From assembly GCF_947500605.1 (NCBI RefSeq), contig NZ_CANMSJ010000003.1, positions 124,001-188,000 on the forward strand: DNA of 64,000 bases, given 5' to 3'. Every line of letters starts with the position of its first letter. The stretch's first letter is position 1. This document shows, piece after piece, positions 1 through 9,400 of this stretch. A program made the translations under genes and the position numbers. This DNA comes from an uncultured Lacinutrix sp. (GTDB lineage Bacteria; Bacteroidota; Bacteroidia; Flavobacteriales; Flavobacteriaceae). The notes below the pieces were generated by a model. That model saw nothing but the letters and a program-made list of their open reading frames with translations. It searched no databases and had not been told where the DNA came from.

Positions 1-390
1 AAGTGTCTCTAAATTTAATGCATTAAAACTATAATTAGATAATGCTTTTACAGCTTTAGACACGAGGCTTTGGCCTTTAAAATTATAATCTATGCAATAT
101 GCAAATTCACCTTGTTTTTTAGGCCAATCTAATGCTTTGATGTAAATGATTGCTGCGAGTTTGCGTGTTTGGGTTTGTTTTAAAGTAAATAGAAATTCTT
201 CTTTTTTATTGAATTGTTTCACTTTAGTTTCAGCAAATAACTGCGATAATGTTGGGTTTAAGTTTTCGCTTAAAGTTCCAGGAAAATAGCGTTTAAAACG
301 ATCGGAATTTGTTACCATAAAGTCACAAAGCTTCCATGCATCTGTTTCTTTAATCGGGCTTATTTCGAAGTCGTTAAATTGTAGAATCAT
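1..390 (-). CDS. GNAT family N-acetyltransferase, 3' end outside window
   Basis: This reading frame starts at the ATG complementary to 388-390 and stays open to the window edge, giving 130 residues without a stop. The N-terminus (MILQFNDFEISPIKETDAW) and a later segment (GEFAYCIDYNFKGQSLVSKA) match the layout of RimJ/RimL-type GNAT acetyltransferases. These transfer an acetyl group from acetyl-CoA to a protein N-terminus or small molecule. The acetyl-CoA-binding part would lie around the visible end and beyond the edge. It is 22 nt downstream of the EI24-type gene and on the same strand, so it is probably the last visible member of the haem operon. The substrate cannot be told from sequence. 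The ORF track omits it because it is truncated. Confidence 0.72.
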   Translation of the reverse strand, partial: MILQFNDFEISPIKETDAWKLCDFMVTNSDRFKRYFPGTLSENLNPTLSQLFAETKVKQFNKKEEFLFTLKQTQTRKLAAIIYIKALDWPKKQGEFAYCIDYNFKGQSLVSKAVKALSNYSFNALNLETL

Positions 391-412
391 TATTTAATTT
401 TACGCTAAGTAT

Positions 413-1186
413 TTATACTGTTGGCATTTTTTGTGCAGTTAGTAATTTGTTTTCGGCCTTAATAGCTTCTACTGTTTTAGTAGTGGCTGCTGTTACCGAA
501 AGTGGTAATACTATAATAATTCCGATAATAGGAATTAATAAAAACAACATAAATACAATACCATTTCCTATTGCTAAACCTCTGTTTTTTCTAACAAAAT
601 TAATGCTTTCTCCATATTTAAAATGACGTTCTAACGTATAGTCCATATTACCAAATCCAGCATAAAAAGCTTGAACTAAAAATATAAGAATAGTACCCAA
701 AAGACCAATAACAGGAATAAAACTGATTATAATCAAGGGAATGGTAAAAAGTATTTCTTTAAAAAGGTTGCGAACATTAATTCTAATACCTCTCCAAAGT
801 TGCTCTTTAAAAGAGGTCGCTCTATGGTCGTGTTTTGTAGCTCCAGTAAGATGTAATTCAATTTTTTCTGACACTGGGCTCATAAAAGGAGCCGACAAAG
901 CCATTACAATGTGTTTGTAAAGTATAAAGCCTAAAATAATAATAATTGCACCACCTAAATAGCTTGAAATAGAAGTAAATGTTTCCACTCCTGTTTCCCA
1001 AGGCCATATTTTAGCTATAAATCTACCAATATTATCTGATAAAGCATAAGCAGTAAAACCAACAATTGTAGCAGTTATAATGCTAATAATGATTGGTACT
1101 AAAAAGTATTTCCAAAGTTTTAACTTCGAAATTAATGCGAATGTTCCTGTATAGGCTTTTATACCTTTTAGAATGTTTTTAATCAT
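413..1186 (-). CDS. EI24-domain integral membrane protein
   Basis: A 257-residue protein with about five or six hydrophobic segments (near residues 25-50, 78-100, 145-175 and 205-235). It carries the conserved stretch MALSAPFMSPVSEKIE, typical of the EI24/CysZ-like family. CysZ relatives are involved in sulphate uptake, but the bacterial EI24 family as a whole has no settled function. It lies downstream of hemE in the same direction, with a 68-nt gap, and is followed by a GNAT gene. This order next to hem genes is, from general knowledge, recurrent in Flavobacteriaceae. A link to haem or precursor handling is therefore possible but is only inferred from position. Confidence 0.75.
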   Translation of the reverse strand: MIKNILKGIKAYTGTFALISKLKLWKYFLVPIIISIITATIVGFTAYALSDNIGRFIAKIWPWETGVETFTSISSYLGGAIIIILGFILYKHIVMALSAPFMSPVSEKIELHLTGATKHDHRATSFKEQLWRGIRINVRNLFKEILFTIPLIIISFIPVIGLLGTILIFLVQAFYAGFGNMDYTLERHFKYGESINFVRKNRGLAIGNGIVFMLFLLIPIIGIIIVLPLSVTAATTKTVEAIKAENKLLTAQKMPTV

Positions 1187-1254
1187 TAAAGAGGTGTTTA
1201 ATTAAACATACTTAGAAGACGCAAAAACCAAGATTAAGTTACAAGTTGTATTAA

Positions 1255-2283
1255 CTAATTAGCTTTGTACTCTTTTACAGCATCAATAAACGCTTTAGCA
1301 TTTTCTAACGGAATGTTAGGTAAAATACCATGACCTAAATTTACAATATATTTATCTTTACCAAACTCGTTAATCATTTGGTGTACCATTTTTTTAATTT
1401 CTGCAGGAGGAGAAAATAAACGTGTAGGATCAAAATTACCTTGTAAAGTAATGTTTCCGCCTGTTAAGTAACGTGCGTTTTTTGCTGAGCATGTCCAGTC
1501 AACACCTAAAGCCGCAGCTCCAGATTTAGACATTTCATCTAAAGCAAACCAACAACCTTTTCCAAAAGCAATTACTGGTGTAATGTCTTTTAAAGCATCA
1601 ATTATTTGCTGGATATATTTCCAAGAAAACTCTTGATAATCTACAGGAGATAACATACCTCCCCAAGAATCGAATACTTGAACAGCGTTAACACCTGCTT
1701 TTACTTTTTCTTTTAAGTAAGCAATTGTTGTATCTGTAATTTTTTGTAATAGTTGGTGTGCAGCAACAGGATTTGTAAAACAAAATTCTTTTGCTTTATC
1801 AAAGTTTTTAGAACCTTGACCTTGCACACAATAACATAAAATAGTCCATGGAGAACCAGCAAAACCTATTAATGGAATATCATCGTTTAGTTTTTCTTTA
1901 GTCATTTTAATAGCCTCGTAAACGTAGCTTAAGCTTTCTTTTACATCTGGCACAATAACTTTATCGACATCTTTTTGAGTACGGACAGGATTTGGTAAAT
2001 ATGGACCAAAGTTTGGCTTCATTTGTACCTCGATATTCATTGCCTGAGGAATCACTAAAATATCGCAGAATAAAATAGCTGCATCCATTCCATATCTACG
2101 AATTGGTTGCACTGTAATTTCACTTGCTAATTCCGGTGTCTGGCAACGTGTAAAGAAATCGTATTTAGCCTTTATTTCCATAAACTCTGGTAAATACCTT
2201 CCTGCTTGACGCATCATCCAAACTGGTGGACGATCTACAGTTTCTCCTTTTAATGCTCTTAAAAATAAATCGTTTTTTATCAT
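1255..2283 (-). CDS. hemE: uroporphyrinogen decarboxylase HemE
   Basis: HemE decarboxylates the four acetate side chains of uroporphyrinogen III to give coproporphyrinogen III in the cytoplasm. The 342-residue length is normal for the family. The signature [17 protein letters not shown] near residue 18 is the conserved N-terminal substrate-binding motif, and GFAGSPWTI and the C-terminal NLGHGILPN also match. The ATG start sits just before the conserved region, as in other HemE proteins. It is separated from the upstream hemCD gene by tRNA-Ser, so it may be co-transcribed with the tRNA or have its own promoter. Confidence 0.97.
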   Translation of the reverse strand: MIKNDLFLRALKGETVDRPPVWMMRQAGRYLPEFMEIKAKYDFFTRCQTPELASEITVQPIRRYGMDAAILFCDILVIPQAMNIEVQMKPNFGPYLPNPVRTQKDVDKVIVPDVKESLSYVYEAIKMTKEKLNDDIPLIGFAGSPWTILCYCVQGQGSKNFDKAKEFCFTNPVAAHQLLQKITDTTIAYLKEKVKAGVNAVQVFDSWGGMLSPVDYQEFSWKYIQQIIDALKDITPVIAFGKGCWFALDEMSKSGAAALGVDWTCSAKNARYLTGGNITLQGNFDPTRLFSPPAEIKKMVHQMINEFGKDKYIVNLGHGILPNIPLENAKAFIDAVKEYKAN

Positions 2284-2404
2284 TGCTAATTTTTAACTTT
2301 TCAGCTATTAACTTTTAGAGATTAATCTATTTTACAAGTTTTAGCTGTGTCTTTTGTTATTAAATCATAACTAGGTTAATAGTTGCGATTTATGTTATTT
2401 CTTG

Positions 2405-2491
2405 CAGAGAGTAAGGGATTCGAACCCTTGGTGCCTTTGCAGGCACACTACCTTTCCAAGGTAGCACGATCGGCCACTCTGTCAACTCTCT
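2405..2491 (-). tRNA. tRNA-Ser(GGA)
   Basis: The minus strand folds as a class II tRNA of 87 nt. The acceptor stem AGAGAGT pairs with ACTCTCT, the anticodon arm is CTACC-TTGGAAA-GGTAG with anticodon GGA (serine), the long variable arm is built on GTGCC/GGCAC, and the T arm contains GGTTCGAATCC. The discriminator base is G and CCA is not encoded. The first acceptor pair is A1-U72 rather than the usual G1-C72. It lies between hemCD and hemE. Confidence 0.95.
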
Positions 2492-2503
2492 ATTTAACTT
2501 ATG

Positions 2504-4087
2504 TTATACATAGTGTCCGTTAACCAGCTCAATTACGCTTTCTACGGTTGGAATTTTTGCAATTCTTACATCTTTAAAATGCTTGCTAGCTTCCTTTGCT
2601 GTAGATTCTCCAATGCAAAATGCAATGGTTTTCTCTCCAACGTTGTTTTCTTGTTTATAACTTTTAACTGTAGACGGACTGTAAAACATAATACCTTCTA
2701 CTGAATCATCAACCTTAATGCTGTCTAATTTTGTTTGGTAAGCTTCAACTTCTTTAACGTCGATATTGTTTTCTTTAAGGATCGTTGGTAAATCGTCTAA
2801 TCTTAAATCACTACAGAAATATGTAACTTCATTACCTTCCATAAACTCAACTAAGTACTCTGCTAATTTTTTAGCATTGTTTTCGCTATGTCTTACTTTT
2901 CCAATCCTTTTTTCTACCATGCGCTTTGTTCTACGGCCAACACAGTAAATGTTTTTAAATTGTAATTCTATTGCCGAAAAATTAGTAAGTAAAGCTTCTA
3001 CAGCATTTTTACTTGTAATAACTACGTTTTCAATTTCGTTTTTTAAGAATCTTGGTGCAATTCTATTTAAGTTTATTTTTACAAAATCACTACTTTTAGG
3101 AGTCACTTTCTCGTGAAACAATAAACGTTGATCTTCTGTAAAAGATTTGGTAGAGTAAATGTTAGTTGGTCTGCTAGTTTCCTTCATAGCATCCATTAAA
3201 CTCTTACCACCTTTGCCTATTACGTAGTTTGCACACCACTCTGCAATGTCTCTATGTTCTCCAAGCGCTTTAACGCGTTCTACAGTAATTTTTTTAGTTC
3301 CATTTGGGCTTAATAATATACCTTCAAAGAAAATTTCTTCGTCTTTTATATAACATAAAGCACCAATAGGCGCAGTACATCCACCTTCTAATCTGTTTAA
3401 AAATTCACGCTCTATTTGCGTACAGATTTCAGTCTCTTCGTCATTAATTTCAGCTAAAATTGCTAAAAGTTCCTCGTCTTCTTCTAGAGCGGTTGTCATA
3501 ATTGCACCTTGTCCAGGAGCAGGAACCATCCATTCTAAATTATCTGCCGTTTCTGGTCGCACATCTAAACGTCCAAGTCCAGCTGCGGCAAAAATAGCAG
3601 CATCCCAGTGTTCTGTATTGTCTAGTTTTTCTAAGCGTGTTGCTACATTACCACGAATATCTTCAATAGTATGTGTTGGGTAACGATTAAGCCATTGTGC
3701 TTTTCTACGTAAACTACTTGTTGCAATTACTGCTTCGCGTCCACCTAAAAACTCTTCGGTACCTTTAAAAACTATAGTATCGCGTACGTTACCACGTTTC
3801 ATAACGGCAGCTTGTACAATGCCTTTTGGTAAAACCGTAGGTACATCTTTTAAAGAATGTACAGCAATATCTATGTCTCCATTTAACATTGCAATGTCTA
3901 AAGTTCTTGTAAAGATTCCAGTAATGCCAAGTTCGTAAAGTGGCTTATCTAAAACAATATCGCCTGTAGACTTTAAAGGAACAAGTACTGTTTTGTGACC
4001 TAATTGTTCTAATTGTTGTCTTACAGCTCTGGCTTGATAAAGCGCTAACTCACTATCGCGAGTTCCAATTCTTATTATTCTAGACAT
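2504..4087 (-). CDS. hemC: HemC-HemD fusion: hydroxymethylbilane synthase / uroporphyrinogen-III synthase
   Basis: The 527-residue protein is much longer than HemC alone (about 310). Residues 1-300 are porphobilinogen deaminase: IGTRDSELALYQA at the start, HSLKDVP, the arginine-rich SSLRRKAQW, and the dipyrromethane cofactor cysteine C237 in LEGGCTAPIG. Residues from about 305 to the end resemble HemD, with TSKNAVEAL, YCVGRRTKRMVE, FYSPSTVKSY and FCIGESTAKEA. The two activities turn four porphobilinogens into hydroxymethylbilane and cyclise it to uroporphyrinogen III, so a fusion would couple consecutive steps. Its start overlaps the hemA end by 8 nt, indicating translational coupling. HemD sequences diverge strongly, so the C-terminal call is slightly less certain than the HemC part. 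Confidence 0.93.
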   Translation of the reverse strand: MSRIIRIGTRDSELALYQARAVRQQLEQLGHKTVLVPLKSTGDIVLDKPLYELGITGIFTRTLDIAMLNGDIDIAVHSLKDVPTVLPKGIVQAAVMKRGNVRDTIVFKGTEEFLGGREAVIATSSLRRKAQWLNRYPTHTIEDIRGNVATRLEKLDNTEHWDAAIFAAAGLGRLDVRPETADNLEWMVPAPGQGAIMTTALEEDEELLAILAEINDEETEICTQIEREFLNRLEGGCTAPIGALCYIKDEEIFFEGILLSPNGTKKITVERVKALGEHRDIAEWCANYVIGKGGKSLMDAMKETSRPTNIYSTKSFTEDQRLLFHEKVTPKSSDFVKINLNRIAPRFLKNEIENVVITSKNAVEALLTNFSAIELQFKNIYCVGRRTKRMVEKRIGKVRHSENNAKKLAEYLVEFMEGNEVTYFCSDLRLDDLPTILKENNIDVKEVEAYQTKLDSIKVDDSVEGIMFYSPSTVKSYKQENNVGEKTIAFCIGESTAKEASKHFKDVRIAKIPTVESVIELVNGHYV

Positions 4088-5339
4088 TTTTTATTGGTTC
4101 TAACTGAAACACTTTTTGAATAAGTTCCAGGCTATCGTTTGTAGAAATTGCTTCGTCTTTTAAATGATGAGCGAAGTGATTAGTTATTTTCTGAATAAGT
4201 TTATTGCTTATTAATTCGGCTTGTTCCTCATTAAAATTAGCAATTTTTTTGCGTTGCGTATCTAACTCGGCCTTTTTAAAATCTTGTAATTTTATTTTTA
4301 GAGCCTTTATTGTAGGAGCAAACTTTCTAGTTTCTAACCAGCTATTAAATTCAGTATTTACTTCTTGAATTATAGTTTCGGCTAAAGGAATATGTTGTTT
4401 TCTATTCTCTAATGTTTCATCGGTAATTTGCGATAAATCATCTAAATGTATAAGTTTAACGTTGCTTAGTTCTTGTACGTTCTCGTTTACGTTCTTTGGA
4501 ATTGATAAGTCTAAGATTAATAATTCTTTTTTAGATTGAATAATATGTTTGTCGATTGTAGGATTTTGTGCTCCTGTTGCAACAATTAAAATATCCGAAG
4601 TATTAATCTCTTCTTGAAGGTTAGCGTAGTCTTTTACAATTAAATTAAATTTACCTGCAATAGCTTCTGCTTTGTCTTTAGTTCTATTTATTAAGGTTAT
4701 TTGCTCATTTTTGGTATGTTTTACCAAGTTTTCGCAAGTATTTCTTCCTATTTTTCCTGTTCCGAAAAGTAAAATATTTTTATCTGTAACGTTTTCAACA
4801 TGTTTCATTATGTATTGCACAGAGGCAAAAGAAACAGATGTTGCTCCAGAAGAAATATCGGTTTCTGTTTTTATACGTTTACTTGCTTGAATAACAGCAT
4901 TGACTAATCTTTCTATAAAATGATTAAGTAAATCATGTTTTTTAGAAATTCTTGCAGCAGTTTTTAACTGACTTATTATTTCGAAATCACCAAGAATCTG
5001 GCTATCTAAACCAGAGCCAACACGAAACATATGCGAAATAGCATCTTTGTTTTTGTAAACATATGCCACTTCTTGAAACTCTTCAACAGTTCCTTTTGTG
5101 TTCTCACAAAGTAATTGAATAAGTTGAAAAGGATGTTCTGCAAAACCAAAAATTTCGGTTCTGTTACAGGTAGAAGTTACTATCAAGCTCTCGATACCAT
5201 TGGTCTTAGCTTGGTTTAATAAATTTAATTTAGCGTCTTCACTTAAACTAAAGTGACCACGAATTTCAGCATCAGCTTTTTTATAGCTTAAGCCAATCGC
5301 GTAAAACGTTGTTCCTTTTGAAATGTGATATTGTTTCAT
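4080..5339 (-). CDS. hemA: glutamyl-tRNA reductase HemA
   Basis: HemA reduces glutamyl-tRNA(Glu) with NADPH to glutamate-1-semialdehyde, the first committed step of C5 tetrapyrrole synthesis. The 419-residue length is normal. The catalytic cysteine is C58 in TSTCNRTEIFGF. The region LGDFEIISQLKTA and the nucleotide-binding GTGKIGRNT follow, with a helical C-terminal dimerisation arm. It is the first gene of the minus-strand hem operon and overlaps hemCD. A -7-like box TATTTTTG lies at 5361-5354 (minus strand), and an AraC-type gene is transcribed divergently. Confidence 0.97.
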   Translation of the reverse strand: MKQYHISKGTTFYAIGLSYKKADAEIRGHFSLSEDAKLNLLNQAKTNGIESLIVTSTCNRTEIFGFAEHPFQLIQLLCENTKGTVEEFQEVAYVYKNKDAISHMFRVGSGLDSQILGDFEIISQLKTAARISKKHDLLNHFIERLVNAVIQASKRIKTETDISSGATSVSFASVQYIMKHVENVTDKNILLFGTGKIGRNTCENLVKHTKNEQITLINRTKDKAEAIAGKFNLIVKDYANLQEEINTSDILIVATGAQNPTIDKHIIQSKKELLILDLSIPKNVNENVQELSNVKLIHLDDLSQITDETLENRKQHIPLAETIIQEVNTEFNSWLETRKFAPTIKALKIKLQDFKKAELDTQRKKIANFNEEQAELISNKLIQKITNHFAHHLKDEAISTNDSLELIQKVFQLEPIKNV

Positions 5340-5353
5340 AATCTTAACGTTAG

Positions 5354-5388
5354 CAAAAATAATATCTCATTATGCGATAAAACAACGC
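5354..5388 (-). promoter_or_regulatory. putative hemA promoter (Bacteroidota type)
   Basis: On the minus strand the box TATTTTTG (5361-5354) matches the TAnnTTTG -7 consensus of Bacteroidota. It is preceded 21 nt upstream by GCGTTG (5388-5383), which could supply the TTG of the -33 element. The box lies 15 nt from the hemA start codon, giving a very short leader. This is a pattern match only. Confidence 0.4.
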
Positions 5389-5432
5389 TAAAAGAACTAA
5401 TAGTGTCGCTTGTGGTTTTTTTGCGTTGTTTT
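5379..5432. promoter_or_regulatory. 10-bp inverted repeat between divergent hemA and AraC genes
   Basis: AAAACAACGC at 5379-5388 and GCGTTGTTTT at 5423-5432 are perfect inverted copies separated by 34 nt. The left arm overlaps the predicted hemA -33 element. A -7-like TATATTTG for the divergent gene follows at 5456-5463. Such a symmetric pair between a regulator and its neighbour is a candidate operator, but no binding evidence exists. Confidence 0.35.
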
Positions 5433-5517
5433 TTACTTTAAAATGGCAAAAGCACTATATTTGCTAAAGTTACAAGCGTTATCCGCTTTGTAGTTTAGAA
5501 CAAATCTAAATAGAGTT

Positions 5518-6420
5518 ATGCTAAATCCTGAAAATAAAATAGACAAAAGTATCGCTAAAGGTTTTTTTTTAGAAACGCGTGCAGACGATGGTGTTTTTAT
5601 TTTAACCCATCAAAATGATACACAGGAGGTTAAGGTTATTGAGCGTGAAATAGATAGTAGCTTTATTCAGTTTCACTTTTGTATAAAAGGGGAGAGTCAA
5701 TTTTTGTTTAATAAAGGGAGTTATACTTTAAATGTAGCCGAAGAGACTTCTTTGTTATTATACAATCCAGAACGCGATTTGCCTATTCATTTAGAAGTTA
5801 AGCCAAATTCTTGGTTAGTTTCTGTGTTAATTTCTATTAAGCAATTTCACGGTTTGTTTTCTCAAGAAGCAGATTATATTACTTTTTTAAGTGAAGATAA
5901 TCGCGATAAAAAATATTATAAAGATGGTAAAATTTCACCATCTATGGCGATTGCATTAAACCAACTCGTAAATTATAACTTAAACCACAGTGTTAAAAAT
6001 ATTTATTTTAAAGCAAAGGCTTACGAGGTTTTAAGTTTGTATTTTAATAGAAGTGAGGATGCGGATATTGATCAATGTCCTTTTTTAGTAGATGAATCTA
6101 ATGTGTTGAAAATTAGAAAAGCTAAAGATATTGTCATTTCTCGAATGGCAGAGCCACCAGGTTTACAAGAATTAGCAGACGAAATAGGATTGACACTTAA
6201 AAAGCTTAAAGAAGGTTTTAAGCAAATATATGGTGATTCTGTTTTTAGCTTTTTGTTAGATTATAAAATGGAATTCGCTAGAAAACTATTAGAATCTGGA
6301 GCGCATAATGTTAATGAGGTTGGTTTAAAAGTAGGCTATAGTACTTCTAGTCATTTTATTGCTGCTTTTAAGAAAAAGTATGGAACGACGCCTAAAAAAT
6401 ATGTGCAGTCTGTGGGTTAA
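5518..6420 (+). CDS. AraC family transcriptional regulator (hem-linked)
   Basis: A 300-residue protein whose last 100 residues form an AraC-type double helix-turn-helix: LQELADEIGLTLKKLKEGFK, then VNEVGLKVGYSTSSHFIAAF and the closing KKKYGTTPKKY. The N-terminal 190 residues are a predicted sensing or dimerisation domain, probably cupin-like, in which I recognise no ligand motif. It is divergent from hemA with 178 nt between starts. The neighbourhood suggests control of haem synthesis genes or a response to iron or haem, which is inference from position. Confidence 0.88.
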   Translation: MLNPENKIDKSIAKGFFLETRADDGVFILTHQNDTQEVKVIEREIDSSFIQFHFCIKGESQFLFNKGSYTLNVAEETSLLLYNPERDLPIHLEVKPNSWLVSVLISIKQFHGLFSQEADYITFLSEDNRDKKYYKDGKISPSMAIALNQLVNYNLNHSVKNIYFKAKAYEVLSLYFNRSEDADIDQCPFLVDESNVLKIRKAKDIVISRMAEPPGLQELADEIGLTLKKLKEGFKQIYGDSVFSFLLDYKMEFARKLLESGAHNVNEVGLKVGYSTSSHFIAAFKKKYGTTPKKYVQSVG

Positions 6421-6489
6421 AATTCTTGCGATAAAAGCACGATTATTAAGTGTTTATTTCTTTTTGAGTATGTTTTGATGGCTTTAAAA

Positions 6490-9400
6490 TTAGAGCCTTC
6501 CGCTAATACGCTTTCGTGTTTTGTATTTTACTAAGTCTATAATTTCCTCTATAACTTGGTCTTCTTTTTCGTTCTCTTCCATATACTTACCACTATATCC
6601 AGATTGGAAGTATACATTGGTAACTAATTCTTTTTGTTTTTCATGATTTAAAAATGCTGCGTAGTAAAGCTTTTTAGAATCTCCATATTCGTTTTTAGTA
6701 TCTAATTTAAAAAAGTACACGACTCCTTTTTTGCCATCATCTGTTTTAAAAGTCTTTTCGGCTAAAAAAGAAATAGAATCTATGCCTATTTCAATATTCT
6801 CAGTGCTGAATAAATATGATTTAGCATATTTAAGTTGTGTAACTTTTTCTGCTAAATAAGGTTTTTTCAGGTTTAAAGCATAGAGTTTGTTGACTAATAG
6901 TGCTTGGTTTTTGTAGTCGTCCAAGGTTTTGTTTTTTAGTTTTTCAGGGATGCTTTCTTTTTCCTTTTCTAATAAGGCATAATAAGTGGTAAGTGCTTCG
7001 GCATTTTCACTATCTATTAATTTCTCGAAAAAACTTTCGGCTATAGATTCTTTTCTAAAAGGAAAAATTAACTTCACATAGCTGTATAGCGAGCTGTTTC
7101 TGGAGTGGTATCCAGAATTTTTGCTTAAGCCTCGTTTAATTTCAATTTTACCATCATTAATAATAGCCTTTTTATATTTTTTGTAATCCTTTGGTTTTAT
7201 AATACTACTGTCTTTTAATCTTGCTAATAAATTGTAAATAGGTTCTTTGTATTCTTGAATATTTGTGTATTCTAAAAGCTCAGGAAACAGGTCTTTTTTT
7301 AGTTCTAATGAATCTTTGTAGGTGTAGAAAAGTGATTGAACATCGTACTGCTCTAGCGGTAAATCTTTTTGCATTAAAGCCAAAACGTCTTGATGAGATT
7401 TTTTGTCTTTTTTGTTTAAAAGGGCTTTTAAAATAGTGGTTTGAATTCTAGGATTAGAATAAGAGTCTACATATAAATTCTTTAAAAAAGGAATGACCTT
7501 GTTGTCTTCTAGTTCTATAAGTTCGTTAATTAAGTTTGTTTTTATGTTTTCTTTATTTTTAGGGAACTCGAAATTTTCAATCAAATCCATAATGGTATTG
7601 GTGTGCGATTTATTAAATTTTAATAGATTGTAGGTGTTCATTACAATGCTGTCGTCTTTTTTAAGCGCTTCAAAAAAGCGTTGAGTTTTATCTTTAAAAA
7701 CAGTTTCTCCCATAATAGTGTCTATGGGTTTAAATGTCTTGTAGAAATTTTTAATAAAAGGAGAAGGCTCGTTTATAGAATCGTTTAAAGATTTAATAGT
7801 AAATAACACTCCCTTTTTTACAATATGCTTAACTCTTATCGCTTTAGCGCTTAGAGAGTCTGTTAGTGTGTAGCTGTAAGTATAGGTATTGTCTTTAGAT
7901 GTTTTTTTCTTGTTGTTAATTTTAAAAACTTTGATATCGTCACCTTTATATTTTGGTAGTCTAGAGTCGTCTAATTCTTTCCACAAACTATCAATATTGG
8001 TATACATTTGAAAATCATGAAACTTAGTTCTAATAACAGAAATTTGTTCGTTAGCTTTAGAGTAATAGTTTGTTTGCTTTGTAATTGCTTCGTAATCTTT
8101 TGTTTTTTGTCTGTTATTACGATTGTAGCTTATAATAACAGGTTTAGTATTTGTTACTACAGAAAAATGAAGAGACGTATCTATTTTAGTTTCGAAACCA
8201 TCATACTTGGTTTTATTAAACTTAAAAGAATTAAAGTAGGCAGAAGCTTTGTCTTTTTCGAAACCAGAATAACCCAATAGGTAATAACTGCCATCTTTTA
8301 CAATGGTTTTTAAATAGATTTTTCTATTTGAAACCGAATCGAATTTAGCAACAGCTTCGTAACTCTTGTAAGTTCCGTTGTTAAATTTACCAAAGATACT
8401 ATCTTCAATTTTTAAGTCTTTAAAAAAGCTTTTAGTTATGTATTTCGCTTCAAATTCATCTTCTTCAATATAGTAAGTGTCTTGATTTACAGACTCTTTT
8501 AAAAAATAATAATCATCGCCAATATTAGCTTGAATTATTTTGTTACCTGCATTTTTAAGATTGTCCTGCGTATTAAACTCAGGTAAAAGCACTTGGTATT
8601 TACCAAAAGGAGACTTAAATGTTTCTATGGTTCTAGATGGTGTTTTAAAATGAATAGAGTTAAAGATTTCCTTTTCGTAATCTAAAACATAGTTTTTAGG
8701 GCCTCCAAATTTTATAACAACAAGTTCTAATGGTGTTTTATATATGTGGTACTTTTGGTAATCACCTTTTTTTGTTTTGTTTAAAACACTTAATCCTGGA
8801 AAAGGAGTTATTATTTTTTCTTTAGAAATAATGTCTCCGGGAATATCTTCGAACAAAAAATTCTCAAAACGGTCTAAAGTAATTTCTTCTTCATTAGGTA
8901 AATAATCGAATAAATTAAAACGGCTAACAGTTAAAAAAGCACCATTAGTCATGTCTGGTGAGATAGAGAATTTTTGTCCGTTGTAGAAATATTCTTTTAA
9001 ATCACTAAAGCTTTTCATAGTTAAAAATCCATCAGCAGTAGCAGTTTCTTTTAAAACAGGAGGAGCAATAAAGTTTTCTATAGACTGTTTTTTTGTTTGT
9101 CCGTTTTGTGTTTGTTCACTTAGTAATGCTTTTACGGTGTAACCTTTATCTCTAAGTGTTTTAAGCATGCCGCGATCTCCAGGTAAATGTGCAGCGCCTA
9201 CACCAGCAAAGACCGATTGTTTTTGCATAACGCTATCTAAAACTTTTACCATGTTATCGTTTCTAATGTAAAGCATGTTCTCTCTAAAATATGGAGTATT
9301 AGAAGCTTCTCCAATAGAGTCTAAAAGCGCTAGATTACGTTCGCGATAAGTGCTTTCTTGAAGTAAATGTGGACTTTCCTTTTCGTAAATTTCGGTTAAC

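Noticed and set aside
2501-2704. ORF MLYIVSVNQLNYAF on the plus strand
   Set aside because: It lies inside the hemCD gene on the opposite strand and shows no domain or signal; a shadow frame.
8008-8280. 90-residue ORF on the plus strand inside the TraB gene
   Set aside because: Antisense shadow of a long real gene with low complexity hydrophobic residues.
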